From contig CALKHR010000136.1 in the NCBI GenBank assembly GCA_937988885.1, forward strand, positions 14,062 to 78,061: a stretch of DNA of 64,000 nt, written 5' to 3'. The notes under the pieces were generated by a model. That model saw only the letters and a program-made list of their open reading frames with translations, made no database searches and had not been told where the DNA came from. Shown one piece after another: positions 34,934 to 42,976 of the stretch (positions are counted from its first letter, which is position 1; the number at the start of each line of letters is the position of its first letter). The position numbers were made by a program, and so were the translations under genes. Source of the stretch: an uncultured Roseiflexaceae bacterium. Its GTDB lineage: Bacteria > Chloroflexota > Chloroflexia > Chloroflexales > Roseiflexaceae.

Positions 34934-37807
34934 ATGACTGACCGACCACTGCTAGCTTTGATCGATGGCCATGCGCTGGCTTTCCGCGCCTTCCACGCGC
35001 TGCGCGAGGCGGGTCTGCGCTCTTCATCGGGCGAGCCGACCTATGCAGTGTTCGGCTTCATCAACATCCTACTCAATATGATCGAAACGCAGCATCCCCG
35101 CTATGTGGCCGTTTCGTTCGATATCGGGCGCACCTTCCGCGATGATCTGTACGCCGAGTATAAAGCCGGGCGCGGCGAAACCCCCGAGGAGTTCCACCCT
35201 CAACTCGAACGTATCCAGCAGTTGGTGCGGGCCTTCAACATCCCGATCTACACCTGCGAAGGCTACGAGGCCGATGATGTGATCGGCACGCTGTCGCGCC
35301 AAGCCGCCGAGTTGGGCGTCGATTCGATGATCCTCACCGGCGATACCGATACGCTGCAGTTAGTGAATGAACACGTAAGCGTGCTGCTGGCGAACCCGTA
35401 CGGCAGAAAGACAACAACGACACTCTACAACGAGGCTCAGGTTGTGGAGCGCTACAAAGGCTTGCGCCCGAACCAACTCGCCGATCTGCGTGGCCTGAAA
35501 GGCGATACCTCCGACAATATCCCCGGCGTGAAGGGCATTGGCGAGACGGGCGCGATCGCGCTGCTCAACCAGTTCGGCACGATCGAGAACTTGTACGATC
35601 ATCTCGACGAAGCGCCCAAGCGCTATCAGAAGGTGCTCGACGGCCAGCGCGACGCCGCACTGTTCAGCAAGAAGTTGGCGACCATCGTCTGCGATGTGCC
35701 GGTCACGCTCGATCTGAAGGCCTGCGAACTGCGCGATTACGACCGCAGCCAGTTGATCGCCCTGTTCCAGGAACTGGAATTGGGCGCGAGCCTGGTGAAG
35801 CGCCTGCCCGTGCCACACGGCGGCGGCGTCGAGATCGCCGCGCTGCCCACGATCAACAGCGGGACGCAGCAGATCGATATGTTCGCGCCAGCACCCGCGC
35901 CGTCGAGCGATGTGCCGCAGCAACTCTCGATGTTCGCGATGCCAGCCAGCGAATCCGGTTCCGTCACGCAGTTGCTCGACGATCCCCGCGCGCCGCTCGG
36001 CGATTACCGCGCGGTGCGCACCGAGGCGCAGCTCGCCGAATTGCTCGAAGCCCTGCAGGCCGCGTCCGCCATCGCCTTCGATACCGAGACCGATGGCCTG
36101 CGACCGTTCCAAGACGCGTTGGTCGGCATTTCGCTAGCCGTCACGCCCGGCCAAGCCTGGTATGTGCCGTTTGGCCATCAGGAGGCCAACCAGTTGCCCC
36201 GCGAGCGCGTGCTCGATGCGCTGCGCCCTTTCTTCAGCGATCCGCAGAAGCCCAAGTTCGGCCACAACGCCAAGTTCGATATGGAGTTTCTGATGAACGC
36301 GGGCGTGGAGGTGAAGGGCGTCACCTTCGACACCTCGATCGCCGCTGCGCTGCTCGATAAACGCAAGGGCCTGAAGGACTTGGCCTTCTACGAACTGAAA
36401 CTGCCCGAGCCGATGACCGAGATCGAGACGCTGATCGGCAAGGGCAAGAACCAAATTCTGTTCTCGCAGGTGCCGATCGACCTTGCTACGCCCTACGCCG
36501 CCGCCGACGCCGATATGACGCTGCGCCTGACGCACGCGCTGGAGCCGCAGTTGGCCAGCCTGCCCAGCGTGCATATGATCTACACGCAGCTCGAAATACC
36601 GCTGATCCCGGTGCTGGCCCGCATGGAGCAGGCGGGCATCGGCCTCGATGTGCCGTTTATGAAGGAGCTTGGGCGGCGCATGGGCGACGATTTAGCCAAG
36701 CTGGAAGATCAGATCTATGCCTTTAACGGCGGCAAACTGAACATCAACTCCGGCGATCAACTGAGCGATCTGCTGTTTAATCGGCTGGGCTTGCCCACCG
36801 CTGGCCTGGAAAAGACCAAGACGGGGCGCTACTCGCTCACGGCCAGCGTGCTTGAGCGGATGGCCAACGCTCACCCAGTGATCGACCTGATCCTGCGTTA
36901 CCGCCAACTCGCCAAATTGAAATCGACCTATGTCGATGCGCTGCCCGCGTTGGTGAACCCGTACACCGGGCGCGTGCACACCTCGTACAATCAGATCGGC
37001 GCGGCGACTGGGCGGCTCTCCTCGAATGACCCGAACCTGCAAAATATCCCCACCCGCACCGACGAGGGGCGCGAGATTCGGCGCGGATTCGTGGCGCAGC
37101 CGGGCCACGTGTTTATCGCCGCCGACTACTCGCAGATCGAGTTGCGCGTGCTGGCGCATATCACGCAAGACCCGAACTTGGTGCAGGCGTTCGACGAGGA
37201 TCAGGACATCCACGCCGCCACCGCCTCGCAACTGTTCGGCGTGCCGATCGATCAGGTCAGCAAGAATCAACGGCGCATCGCCAAGATGACGGTGTTCGGC
37301 GTGATCTACGGCATCAGCGCATTTGGCTTGGCCGCTCGCACCGGCCTAAGCCGTGGTGAGGCGCAGCAACTGATCGACGAACTGTTCGCTCGTTTCCCTG
37401 GGCTACGCGACTACATCGACAAGACGCTCGTCGATGGACGCGAGCAGGGCTATGTGCACTCGCTGTTTGGCCGCCGCCGCTCCATGCCCGACCTGTTGAG
37501 CAGCGGCCCGCGCCGCCAAGCCGCCGAGCGTGAGGCGATCAACGCGCCCATCCAATCGACCTCCGCCGATATTATGAAGATCGCGATGCTGCGGGTCGAT
37601 GAGGCGCTGAATAAGAGTAAGCTCGCCACGCGTATGCTGCTGCAGGTGCACGACGAACTGATCTTTGAGGCGCCGATCGAGGAGCAGGATCAGGTGATCG
37701 AGTTGGTGCGCACCGCGATGGAGGGCGCCTACCCCGAGTTGCGCGTGCGCCTCAAGGTCGATGTCGATGTTGGCCCGAATTGGGAAGAAATGGTCGAGGT
37801 AGCATAG
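34934..37807 (+). CDS. polA: DNA polymerase I with proofreading domain
   Basis: Replication/repair polymerase of 957 residues with three domains. A 5'-3' flap nuclease (1-290) begins LLALIDGHALAFRAFHAL. The 3'-5' exonuclease (about 350-540) has its acidic residues intact (AFDTETDGL, GHNAKFDMEF, AAADADMTLRL). The polymerase (560-955) has motif A DYSQIELRVLAH, motif B KMTVFGVIYGISAFGL with the dideoxy-discriminating Phe, and motif C LLQVHDELIFEAP. A 50-residue linker rich in Pro/Ala (about 310-350) joins the nuclease parts. GAGG lies 8 nt before the ATG. Confidence 0.98.
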   Translation: MTDRPLLALIDGHALAFRAFHALREAGLRSSSGEPTYAVFGFINILLNMIETQHPRYVAVSFDIGRTFRDDLYAEYKAGRGETPEEFHPQLERIQQLVRAFNIPIYTCEGYEADDVIGTLSRQAAELGVDSMILTGDTDTLQLVNEHVSVLLANPYGRKTTTTLYNEAQVVERYKGLRPNQLADLRGLKGDTSDNIPGVKGIGETGAIALLNQFGTIENLYDHLDEAPKRYQKVLDGQRDAALFSKKLATIVCDVPVTLDLKACELRDYDRSQLIALFQELELGASLVKRLPVPHGGGVEIAALPTINSGTQQIDMFAPAPAPSSDVPQQLSMFAMPASESGSVTQLLDDPRAPLGDYRAVRTEAQLAELLEALQAASAIAFDTETDGLRPFQDALVGISLAVTPGQAWYVPFGHQEANQLPRERVLDALRPFFSDPQKPKFGHNAKFDMEFLMNAGVEVKGVTFDTSIAAALLDKRKGLKDLAFYELKLPEPMTEIETLIGKGKNQILFSQVPIDLATPYAAADADMTLRLTHALEPQLASLPSVHMIYTQLEIPLIPVLARMEQAGIGLDVPFMKELGRRMGDDLAKLEDQIYAFNGGKLNINSGDQLSDLLFNRLGLPTAGLEKTKTGRYSLTASVLERMANAHPVIDLILRYRQLAKLKSTYVDALPALVNPYTGRVHTSYNQIGAATGRLSSNDPNLQNIPTRTDEGREIRRGFVAQPGHVFIAADYSQIELRVLAHITQDPNLVQAFDEDQDIHAATASQLFGVPIDQVSKNQRRIAKMTVFGVIYGISAFGLAARTGLSRGEAQQLIDELFARFPGLRDYIDKTLVDGREQGYVHSLFGRRRSMPDLLSSGPRRQAAEREAINAPIQSTSADIMKIAMLRVDEALNKSKLATRMLLQVHDELIFEAPIEEQDQVIELVRTAMEGAYPELRVRLKVDVDVGPNWEEMVEVA

Positions 37808-37880
37808 ACCACTTGGCAGGGGCACTCTGCATACTTATCGAAGCCTTATCATAGCCATTGAGCTTGGCAACGGGGAGGCG

Positions 37881-37910
37881 TTAACACGCGCAAGGTTGCT
37901 GTGTTACAAT
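37881..37910 (+). promoter_or_regulatory. Promoter of the DPM-like GT2 gene
   Basis: TTAACA (37881-37886), 18-bp spacer ending TGT, TACAAT (37905-37910); extended -10 form. Confidence 0.6.
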
Positions 37911-37942
37911 AGTATCAATGCGATAGAGCTCTATTTAATGGG

Positions 37943-38977
37943 ATGATACGACCGATGCAGATTGTTGAACCCAGTCAAGATTCCGTGGCCGCTCGCAACA
38001 CTGCACGACGTGTTACGGCTGACCACCCTGTATACTCAATTGTTGCGCCTGTCTACAACGAGGAGGCGCTGGTTGCTGAGTTCTGCCAACGCACGATCGC
38101 TGCAATGGAGCCGCTCGGCGAGCCATTCGAGATCGTTCTGGTAAACGACGGCTCGCGCGATAACAGCCCCAAAATTATTCGCGAGTTGCACAATAACGAT
38201 CCGCGTATCAAGGTCGTTAACTTCTCGAAGAATTTTGGCCACCAAATAGCGATCACGGCTGGTATGGATTACGCCCGTGGCGATGCGGTTGTCGTCATCG
38301 ATTCCGATCTGCAAGATCCTCCCGAAGTCATCCCCGAAATGATCAAGAAGTGGAAAGAGGGCTTTCAGGTCGTCTACGGTGTGCGCGGCGAGCGCGAAGG
38401 CGAGACAGCCTTCAAATTGGCGACGGCCTCGATCTTCTATCGCTTAATTCGCAAGATTACGAGTGTGGATATCCCGCTCGATGCTGGCGATTTTCGCTTG
38501 ATGGACCGCAAGGTTGTCAACGCACTGAACCAGATGCGCGAACAGAAGCGCTTTATGCGCGGGCTCTCTGTGTGGGTCGGCTTTAATCAGACGGGCATCA
38601 CCTACAAGCGCGATGCGCGCAAGGCTGGCGAAACGAAATACCCGTTGCGCAAGATGATTCGTTTTGCGCTCGATGGCATCACCGCGTTCTCGTACTTGCC
38701 GCTGCAGTTGGCCACCTACTTTGGCTTCGCCACTGCTGGACTCAGCCTGCTCTTCTTGATTGTGGTTGTGGTCCTGCGCCTCACCGGATCGGGCGAATCG
38801 TTCTACGGTCAAGCCTCTTCCTTGGTGAGTGTGCTGTTTTTGGGCAGCGTGCAGTTGATCTTCTTAGGTATCATTGGCGAATATCTTGGGCGTATCTACG
38901 ATGAAGTGAAGCGCCGCCCTCTCTACATTGTGGCCGAAGAATTGGGCTTTGAACCCTCTACAGACACCAACTCCTAA
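37943..38977 (+). CDS. DPM1/GtrB-type polyprenyl-phosphate glycosyltransferase (GT2)
   Basis: Transfers a sugar from a nucleotide donor to a polyprenyl phosphate at the membrane, making the donor used by GT39/GT-C enzymes such as the one at 14358. 344 residues: GT-A domain (SIVAPVYNEEALV, NDGSRDNS, VVVIDSDLQDPPE with DxD-like metal site), then two membrane helices (about 265-290 and 300-320), typical of GtrB. MRGLSVWVGFNQ and the positively charged membrane-proximal helix fit the family. A second ATG at 37955 is possible. Sugar unknown; glucose or mannose most likely. Confidence 0.88.
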   Translation: MIRPMQIVEPSQDSVAARNTARRVTADHPVYSIVAPVYNEEALVAEFCQRTIAAMEPLGEPFEIVLVNDGSRDNSPKIIRELHNNDPRIKVVNFSKNFGHQIAITAGMDYARGDAVVVIDSDLQDPPEVIPEMIKKWKEGFQVVYGVRGEREGETAFKLATASIFYRLIRKITSVDIPLDAGDFRLMDRKVVNALNQMREQKRFMRGLSVWVGFNQTGITYKRDARKAGETKYPLRKMIRFALDGITAFSYLPLQLATYFGFATAGLSLLFLIVVVVLRLTGSGESFYGQASSLVSVLFLGSVQLIFLGIIGEYLGRIYDEVKRRPLYIVAEELGFEPSTDTNS

Positions 38978-39016
38978 GCACAATCGCTTCGTTTTCTGAG
39001 GGCATATGGCTACCGA

Positions 39017-39050
39017 GTAATTGGTCTTTTCCGCAGAAAAGACCAATTAC
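39017..39050 (+). terminator. Long-stem hairpin after the GT2 gene
   Basis: Perfect 14-bp stem (39017-39030 with 39037-39050), 6-nt loop, 40 nt after the stop. It is not followed by a T-tract, although the stem itself contains TTTT/AAAA at its top. Confidence 0.6.
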
Positions 39051-39185
39051 GCCATCTCATAGCTTATCGGGTGTTGGATCAACAGTAACTCCAAGGCAAT
39101 CGAAAGCAGCGGTTGCCTACGCATCGCATCACCTTTTCAGACTGGATCAGAACATAGTCACGCTTGTAAGAAACCTGATGAAGCA

Positions 39186-39584
39186 ATGAGCAAACCCCAT
39201 TATCTCAATGTCGATCTCGTTGTTGACTCCCTAGAGGAGCTTACCCCGCTTGTCGAGGGTTTTGGCGAGAATGTGTTCGTGCTTTTCAATGGCCGCGTGG
39301 GAGAACATTACCGCGTTATCTTCGAGATATCGGGTGGCGATTCAACCGCGAATGATGACATCGCCTTGTTCTGCTCGTTGATCGATGCCCTGCAGGGCGA
39401 AGCGCTCAGGTGTTGGCAGAACGCGTTCTCCCGCGAGTTTGATCTGGGTTTTGAGTCGGGTCTAGAGGGTGAACAAGTACGCATTGCGCTTCAACCGGAC
39501 GTGATCTCGCGTATAGCTGCTTGTGGAGCCTCCATTGCTGTGACGGTCTACCCTATCAACCCGTCGGATATGCTTTTGAATTGA
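39186..39584 (+). CDS. Hypothetical protein
   Basis: 132 residues, not recognised. Acidic, probably cytoplasmic, no signal peptide or membrane segment. It begins MSKPHYLNVDLVVDSLEELT and has two alternating-hydrophobic halves (VFVLFNGRVGEHYRVIFEI and ASIAVTVYPINPS), suggesting an alpha/beta fold. No strong ribosome site is visible. Composition and codon use resemble those of the neighbours, which supports a real gene. Confidence 0.55.
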   Translation: MSKPHYLNVDLVVDSLEELTPLVEGFGENVFVLFNGRVGEHYRVIFEISGGDSTANDDIALFCSLIDALQGEALRCWQNAFSREFDLGFESGLEGEQVRIALQPDVISRIAACGASIAVTVYPINPSDMLLN

Positions 39585-39685
39585 TACGACCGTTGGGCAG
39601 ACCTACTCTTCGCGAATGGCGCAGATGCGTCGTATCCTGCGCCGTTTGAGGTTTTCGTGCTTCTCGGCCATTGGGCTGATCCTCT

Positions 39686-39714
39686 TGCGACGACTAGTAC
39701 GGCGTGCTACAATG
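39686..39714 (+). promoter_or_regulatory. hflX promoter
   Basis: TTGCGA (39686-39691), 17-bp spacer ending TGC, TACAAT (39709-39714): near-consensus with extended -10. Confidence 0.7.
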
Positions 39715-39852
39715 AATCACCAATCGATGGCAAGAAAACGAACGTACCCATCATTGGTGCCCGCTGAGTAGGAAGATACTCGGCATTTCCTGTTTGGGGG
39801 AAGGAGTAAAACGATCACAGAACCTATCATCACCACGGCAGATGGGCGTCGG

Positions 39853-41157
39853 TTGCACGCCACCAAATCACCCCGCGAACGCGCCTTCCTTGTCGGTGCC
39901 GAACTCACTGGCGATCGTAGCCCCTGGAGCGCAGAAGATTCGTTGCGCGAGTTAGCTCTACTCGCCGATACTGCCGGCCTCGAAGTGGTTGGCAGCGCTT
40001 ATCAGCGCCTCAAACACCCGTTTCCCAAGCATTTTATCGGCCCTGGTAAGATCGCCGAGATCGCTGCGCTGCGCGAGGAGTATGGCTACGATCTGGTGGT
40101 GTTCGACGATGAGTTGACGCCCGCTCAAACGCGCAACATTGAGGAGATCCTCAAGACGCGCGTGCTCGATCGACCCGGCCTGATCCTCGACATCTTCGCT
40201 TCGCATGCCCGCACTCACGAGGGCCGCATTCAGGTTGAGCTAGCGCAGTACAAATATCTGCTACCACGACTGCGCCGCCAATGGACGCACCTTGAGCGCC
40301 AGGCTGGTGGCGGCGGTGGCTCGGCTGGCGGTGTGGTCGGCTTGCGCGGTCCCGGTGAGACTCAGCTTGAGACTGACCGACGTTTGATCTCGCGGCGCAT
40401 CACGATGCTCGAAGAGCAGATCAGAGATGTTCATCGCCAACGCGAGCTGTACCGCGCCCGACGGCGGCGCAGCGGTATCCCAGTGGTGGCGTTGGTTGGC
40501 TATACCAACGCTGGCAAGTCTACGCTGCTCAATGCTATCGCTGGTGCCGATGTGCGTGCTGAGGATCGACTGTTCGCCACGCTCGACCCGACTACGCGTC
40601 AGGTGACGCTGCCCGGCGGCCAAGAGATTCTGCTGACCGACACGGTCGGTTTCATCCAGAAATTGCCGCATGAACTGGTGGCGGCCTTCCGGGCCACGCT
40701 GGAGGAGATCAACGAGGCCGATCTGTTACTGCACGTGTTGGATATTACGCACCCCAACGCCGCACAGCAGACCGATACCGTGTTATCGACACTGGCCGAT
40801 CTGCAGGCTGATCAGCGCCCGATGCTGACGGTGCTGAACAAGGTCGATCGGCTGGACGGCGTGGTCGAGGGAGATCTGGCGAAGTTGGCGGGCGACTTGG
40901 GCTTGCCCGATGATTACATCGCGATATCCGCGCAGCAGGGTTGGGGTCTCGATACGCTACGCCAGCGCATTGAAGATACCCTGAGCCAGCGTATGTCGCA
41001 GTTCAGCGCCTTTATCCCGTACAAACGCAACGATTTGGTGGCGCTGTGGCGGCAGCGTGGCACCGTCGATGAAGAACGCTTTGAGGCGGAGGGCACATTC
41101 CTGAGTGGGCGCTTGCCCGTCGCTGTTGCTGGTCAGCTTGCACCGTTCAAGGTGTAG
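39853..41157 (+). CDS. hflX: Ribosome-associated GTPase HflX
   Basis: Splits stalled ribosomes under stress in characterised bacteria. 434 residues from a TTG at 39853: N-terminal HflX domain (PRERAFLVGAEL, FPKHFIGPGKIAEI), a glycine-rich linker (GGGGSAGG) and a G domain with VGYTNAGKST (about 213-222), LTDTVGFIQKLP and LNKVD. The TTG has no ribosome site. A strong GGAAGGAG lies at 39799-39806, and the same frame is open from there, so translation may start 13-14 codons earlier at a non-standard ACG (39811) or ATC (39814), adding TEPIITTADGRR. Monocistronic, with a clear terminator. Confidence 0.95.
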   Translation: MHATKSPRERAFLVGAELTGDRSPWSAEDSLRELALLADTAGLEVVGSAYQRLKHPFPKHFIGPGKIAEIAALREEYGYDLVVFDDELTPAQTRNIEEILKTRVLDRPGLILDIFASHARTHEGRIQVELAQYKYLLPRLRRQWTHLERQAGGGGGSAGGVVGLRGPGETQLETDRRLISRRITMLEEQIRDVHRQRELYRARRRRSGIPVVALVGYTNAGKSTLLNAIAGADVRAEDRLFATLDPTTRQVTLPGGQEILLTDTVGFIQKLPHELVAAFRATLEEINEADLLLHVLDITHPNAAQQTDTVLSTLADLQADQRPMLTVLNKVDRLDGVVEGDLAKLAGDLGLPDDYIAISAQQGWGLDTLRQRIEDTLSQRMSQFSAFIPYKRNDLVALWRQRGTVDEERFEAEGTFLSGRLPVAVAGQLAPFKV

Positions 41158-41177
41158 GCGCGCTCGATACACTGTTG

Positions 41178-41222
41178 ATGCCGTTACTTTCGTTCTGCGA
41201 AGGTAACGGCATATCTGTTTTT
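41178..41222 (+). terminator. hflX terminator
   Basis: 15-bp stem with one wobble pair (41178-41192 with 41198-41212), 5-nt loop, then a T run (41218-41222), 20 nt after the stop. Confidence 0.85.
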
Positions 41223-41257
41223 CTCCCTATTGATTCTCATCGTATCGATCACGACGA

Positions 41258-41266
41258 TGGTATAAT
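41258..41266 (+). promoter_or_regulatory. Extended -10 promoter of the MFS gene
   Basis: TGG-TATAAT about 58 nt before the ATG at 41325; no clear -35. Confidence 0.5.
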
Positions 41267-41324
41267 GGCTTGAGATTCAAGGGACAATGTGGCGCGGCAG
41301 CGTTGCCGCCTCATCTGGTGATGC

Positions 41325-42758
41325 ATGACAGCTTCTGAACCTCACGAAACAACCCCAACCGCTCCCGAACCAACTCCGTCACAGAACGTATCAACGCCTA
41401 CAACTGTATCGTCTGATTCAGAGCTGCAACCTGAGCCTCCACCATCGGGGCCGTCTGTGCCATCGCTTCCTCCTGCGGTGATGCGCCGGAATTTTCAGCT
41501 TGGACTCGCCAATGGCTATTTGTTCGGTTTTGGAGATGCGCTCAGTAGCGCGAATCTAGTGTTGGCCCTGCTTGTGCGCCAACTTGGCGGTTCGCTGGCC
41601 CTGGTTGGTCTATTGCCCGCCCTGCAATCGGGCGGTTTTTTGTTGCCACAGCTATTGGTGGGTGGGCGCCTCCAGGCGATGACCTACAAAATGCCGCTGT
41701 ATCGGCGCGCCGCCTATGCCCGTAGCTTCACGTGGCTGTTGATCACGATCATCGTCTTTTGCTCGGCGCTGCTGCCGAGCAGTGTAGCGCTCGGCCTGCT
41801 GGTCGTGTTTTATATGATCTTCAACATCGGCGGCGGCACGAGCGCTCTGGCGTTTCAGGACATTGTGGCGAAGGTGATCCCGCCGCAGCGGCGCGGTAGC
41901 TTTTTCGGCACGCGCCAGTTGATCACCGGCCTGCTGACGGTGGTGATCGCCGGACCGCTGGTGCGCTGGCTGCTCGATGACGCAGGACCGTTGTCCTTCC
42001 CTTTTAATTTTGGCGTACTGGTGTTATTCAGCCTGCTGCTCTATTCGGTGAGCCTGTTCGCGTTCACGATGGTGGTGGAGCCGCCGCAACTGCGCTTGGG
42101 CGTGCGCATGAAGGTCATCGAGGGATTGCGCATGGCGCCCCGTTTACTCCGCGAGAATAAGAATTATCGCTGGTTTATCGTTGGGCGTATCCTGATGCGC
42201 GTCAGCCAGATCGCCGAGCCGTTCTACCTGATTTACGCCACAGAGGTGTTGGGCTTGTCGGCGAGCGTTGCGGGAGTCTACCTCTCGTTGCGCGCGATCG
42301 CCGGGGCGCTGTCGAACCTTGTGTGGGGTCGCATCAGCGCTCGACGAGGCAACCGTATGTTGTTGTTGACCTCGGGCATCCTGTTGGTGCTGACGCCAGC
42401 GTTTGCACTGATTGGCCCGTGGGTAGTGCAGATGCTCAACCTGAACTCGCTGGCGATGATGATGGCGATCGGCGTGGTCTTTTTGTTATCGGGCGCGGCC
42501 ACCGATGGGAGCAATATCGCCAACACCACCTACTTGCTCGAAATTGTGCCGGAGATGGAGCGGCCCACCTACATGGCGCTGGCGAATACCATGCTTGGCA
42601 TTGTGACCTTTTTGCCAGTGCTTGGCGGCTGGCTGATCGCCTTGATGGGCTATGAGGGGTCGTTTGTGTTGGGCACGGTGTTTGGCCTGTTGGGGCTGTT
42701 TGCCTCGTTTCAGCTTGGTGAACCGAACAAAGCGTTCAATGCCCCACCGCGCGATTAG
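41325..42758 (+). CDS. MFS transporter
   Basis: 477 residues. The first 50 form a Pro/Thr/Ser-rich cytoplasmic tail, followed by about twelve membrane helices. MFS-like features are the duplicated six-helix layout and a basic loop (IPPQRRGSFFGTRQLITG) between helices 4 and 5. Direction and substrate are not readable. The long disordered N-terminus is unusual, but no other in-frame start has better support. Followed by a strong terminator. Confidence 0.8.
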   Translation: MTASEPHETTPTAPEPTPSQNVSTPTTVSSDSELQPEPPPSGPSVPSLPPAVMRRNFQLGLANGYLFGFGDALSSANLVLALLVRQLGGSLALVGLLPALQSGGFLLPQLLVGGRLQAMTYKMPLYRRAAYARSFTWLLITIIVFCSALLPSSVALGLLVVFYMIFNIGGGTSALAFQDIVAKVIPPQRRGSFFGTRQLITGLLTVVIAGPLVRWLLDDAGPLSFPFNFGVLVLFSLLLYSVSLFAFTMVVEPPQLRLGVRMKVIEGLRMAPRLLRENKNYRWFIVGRILMRVSQIAEPFYLIYATEVLGLSASVAGVYLSLRAIAGALSNLVWGRISARRGNRMLLLTSGILLVLTPAFALIGPWVVQMLNLNSLAMMMAIGVVFLLSGAATDGSNIANTTYLLEIVPEMERPTYMALANTMLGIVTFLPVLGGWLIALMGYEGSFVLGTVFGLLGLFASFQLGEPNKAFNAPPRD

Positions 42759-42882
42759 CACCGCTTGTGTGGTGTGACAATGAGCAAGCTGCGGATCGAA
42801 CGGCATCCCACACTGCCGTAGTTACCCGTAGCCCCGCCGCCGTCCGTTGGCTTGGCACTTCAAAGCCCGGAGCATGACTACG

Positions 42883-42909
42883 GGCGCATCCCTTAGGGAT
42901 GCGCCTTTT
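42883..42909 (+). terminator. Rho-independent terminator of the MFS gene
   Basis: Perfect 10-bp stem (42883-42892 with 42896-42905), 3-nt loop, then TTTT. A 7-bp long-range pairing (CCCGTAG near 42827 with CTACGGG ending at 42884) could fold the preceding 3' UTR. Confidence 0.85.
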
Positions 42910-42976
42910 GCGTCGGCAGAAACAGAAGCACGTTGAGGCGTGTTGATGGTTGCCTGCGGTAGCGGAACCTGGGCTG

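Noticed and set aside
42820..42909. Riboswitch or small RNA gene before uvrC
   Set aside because: The folded region lies between convergent genes, so it is 3' UTR on both strands; no known riboswitch core recognised.
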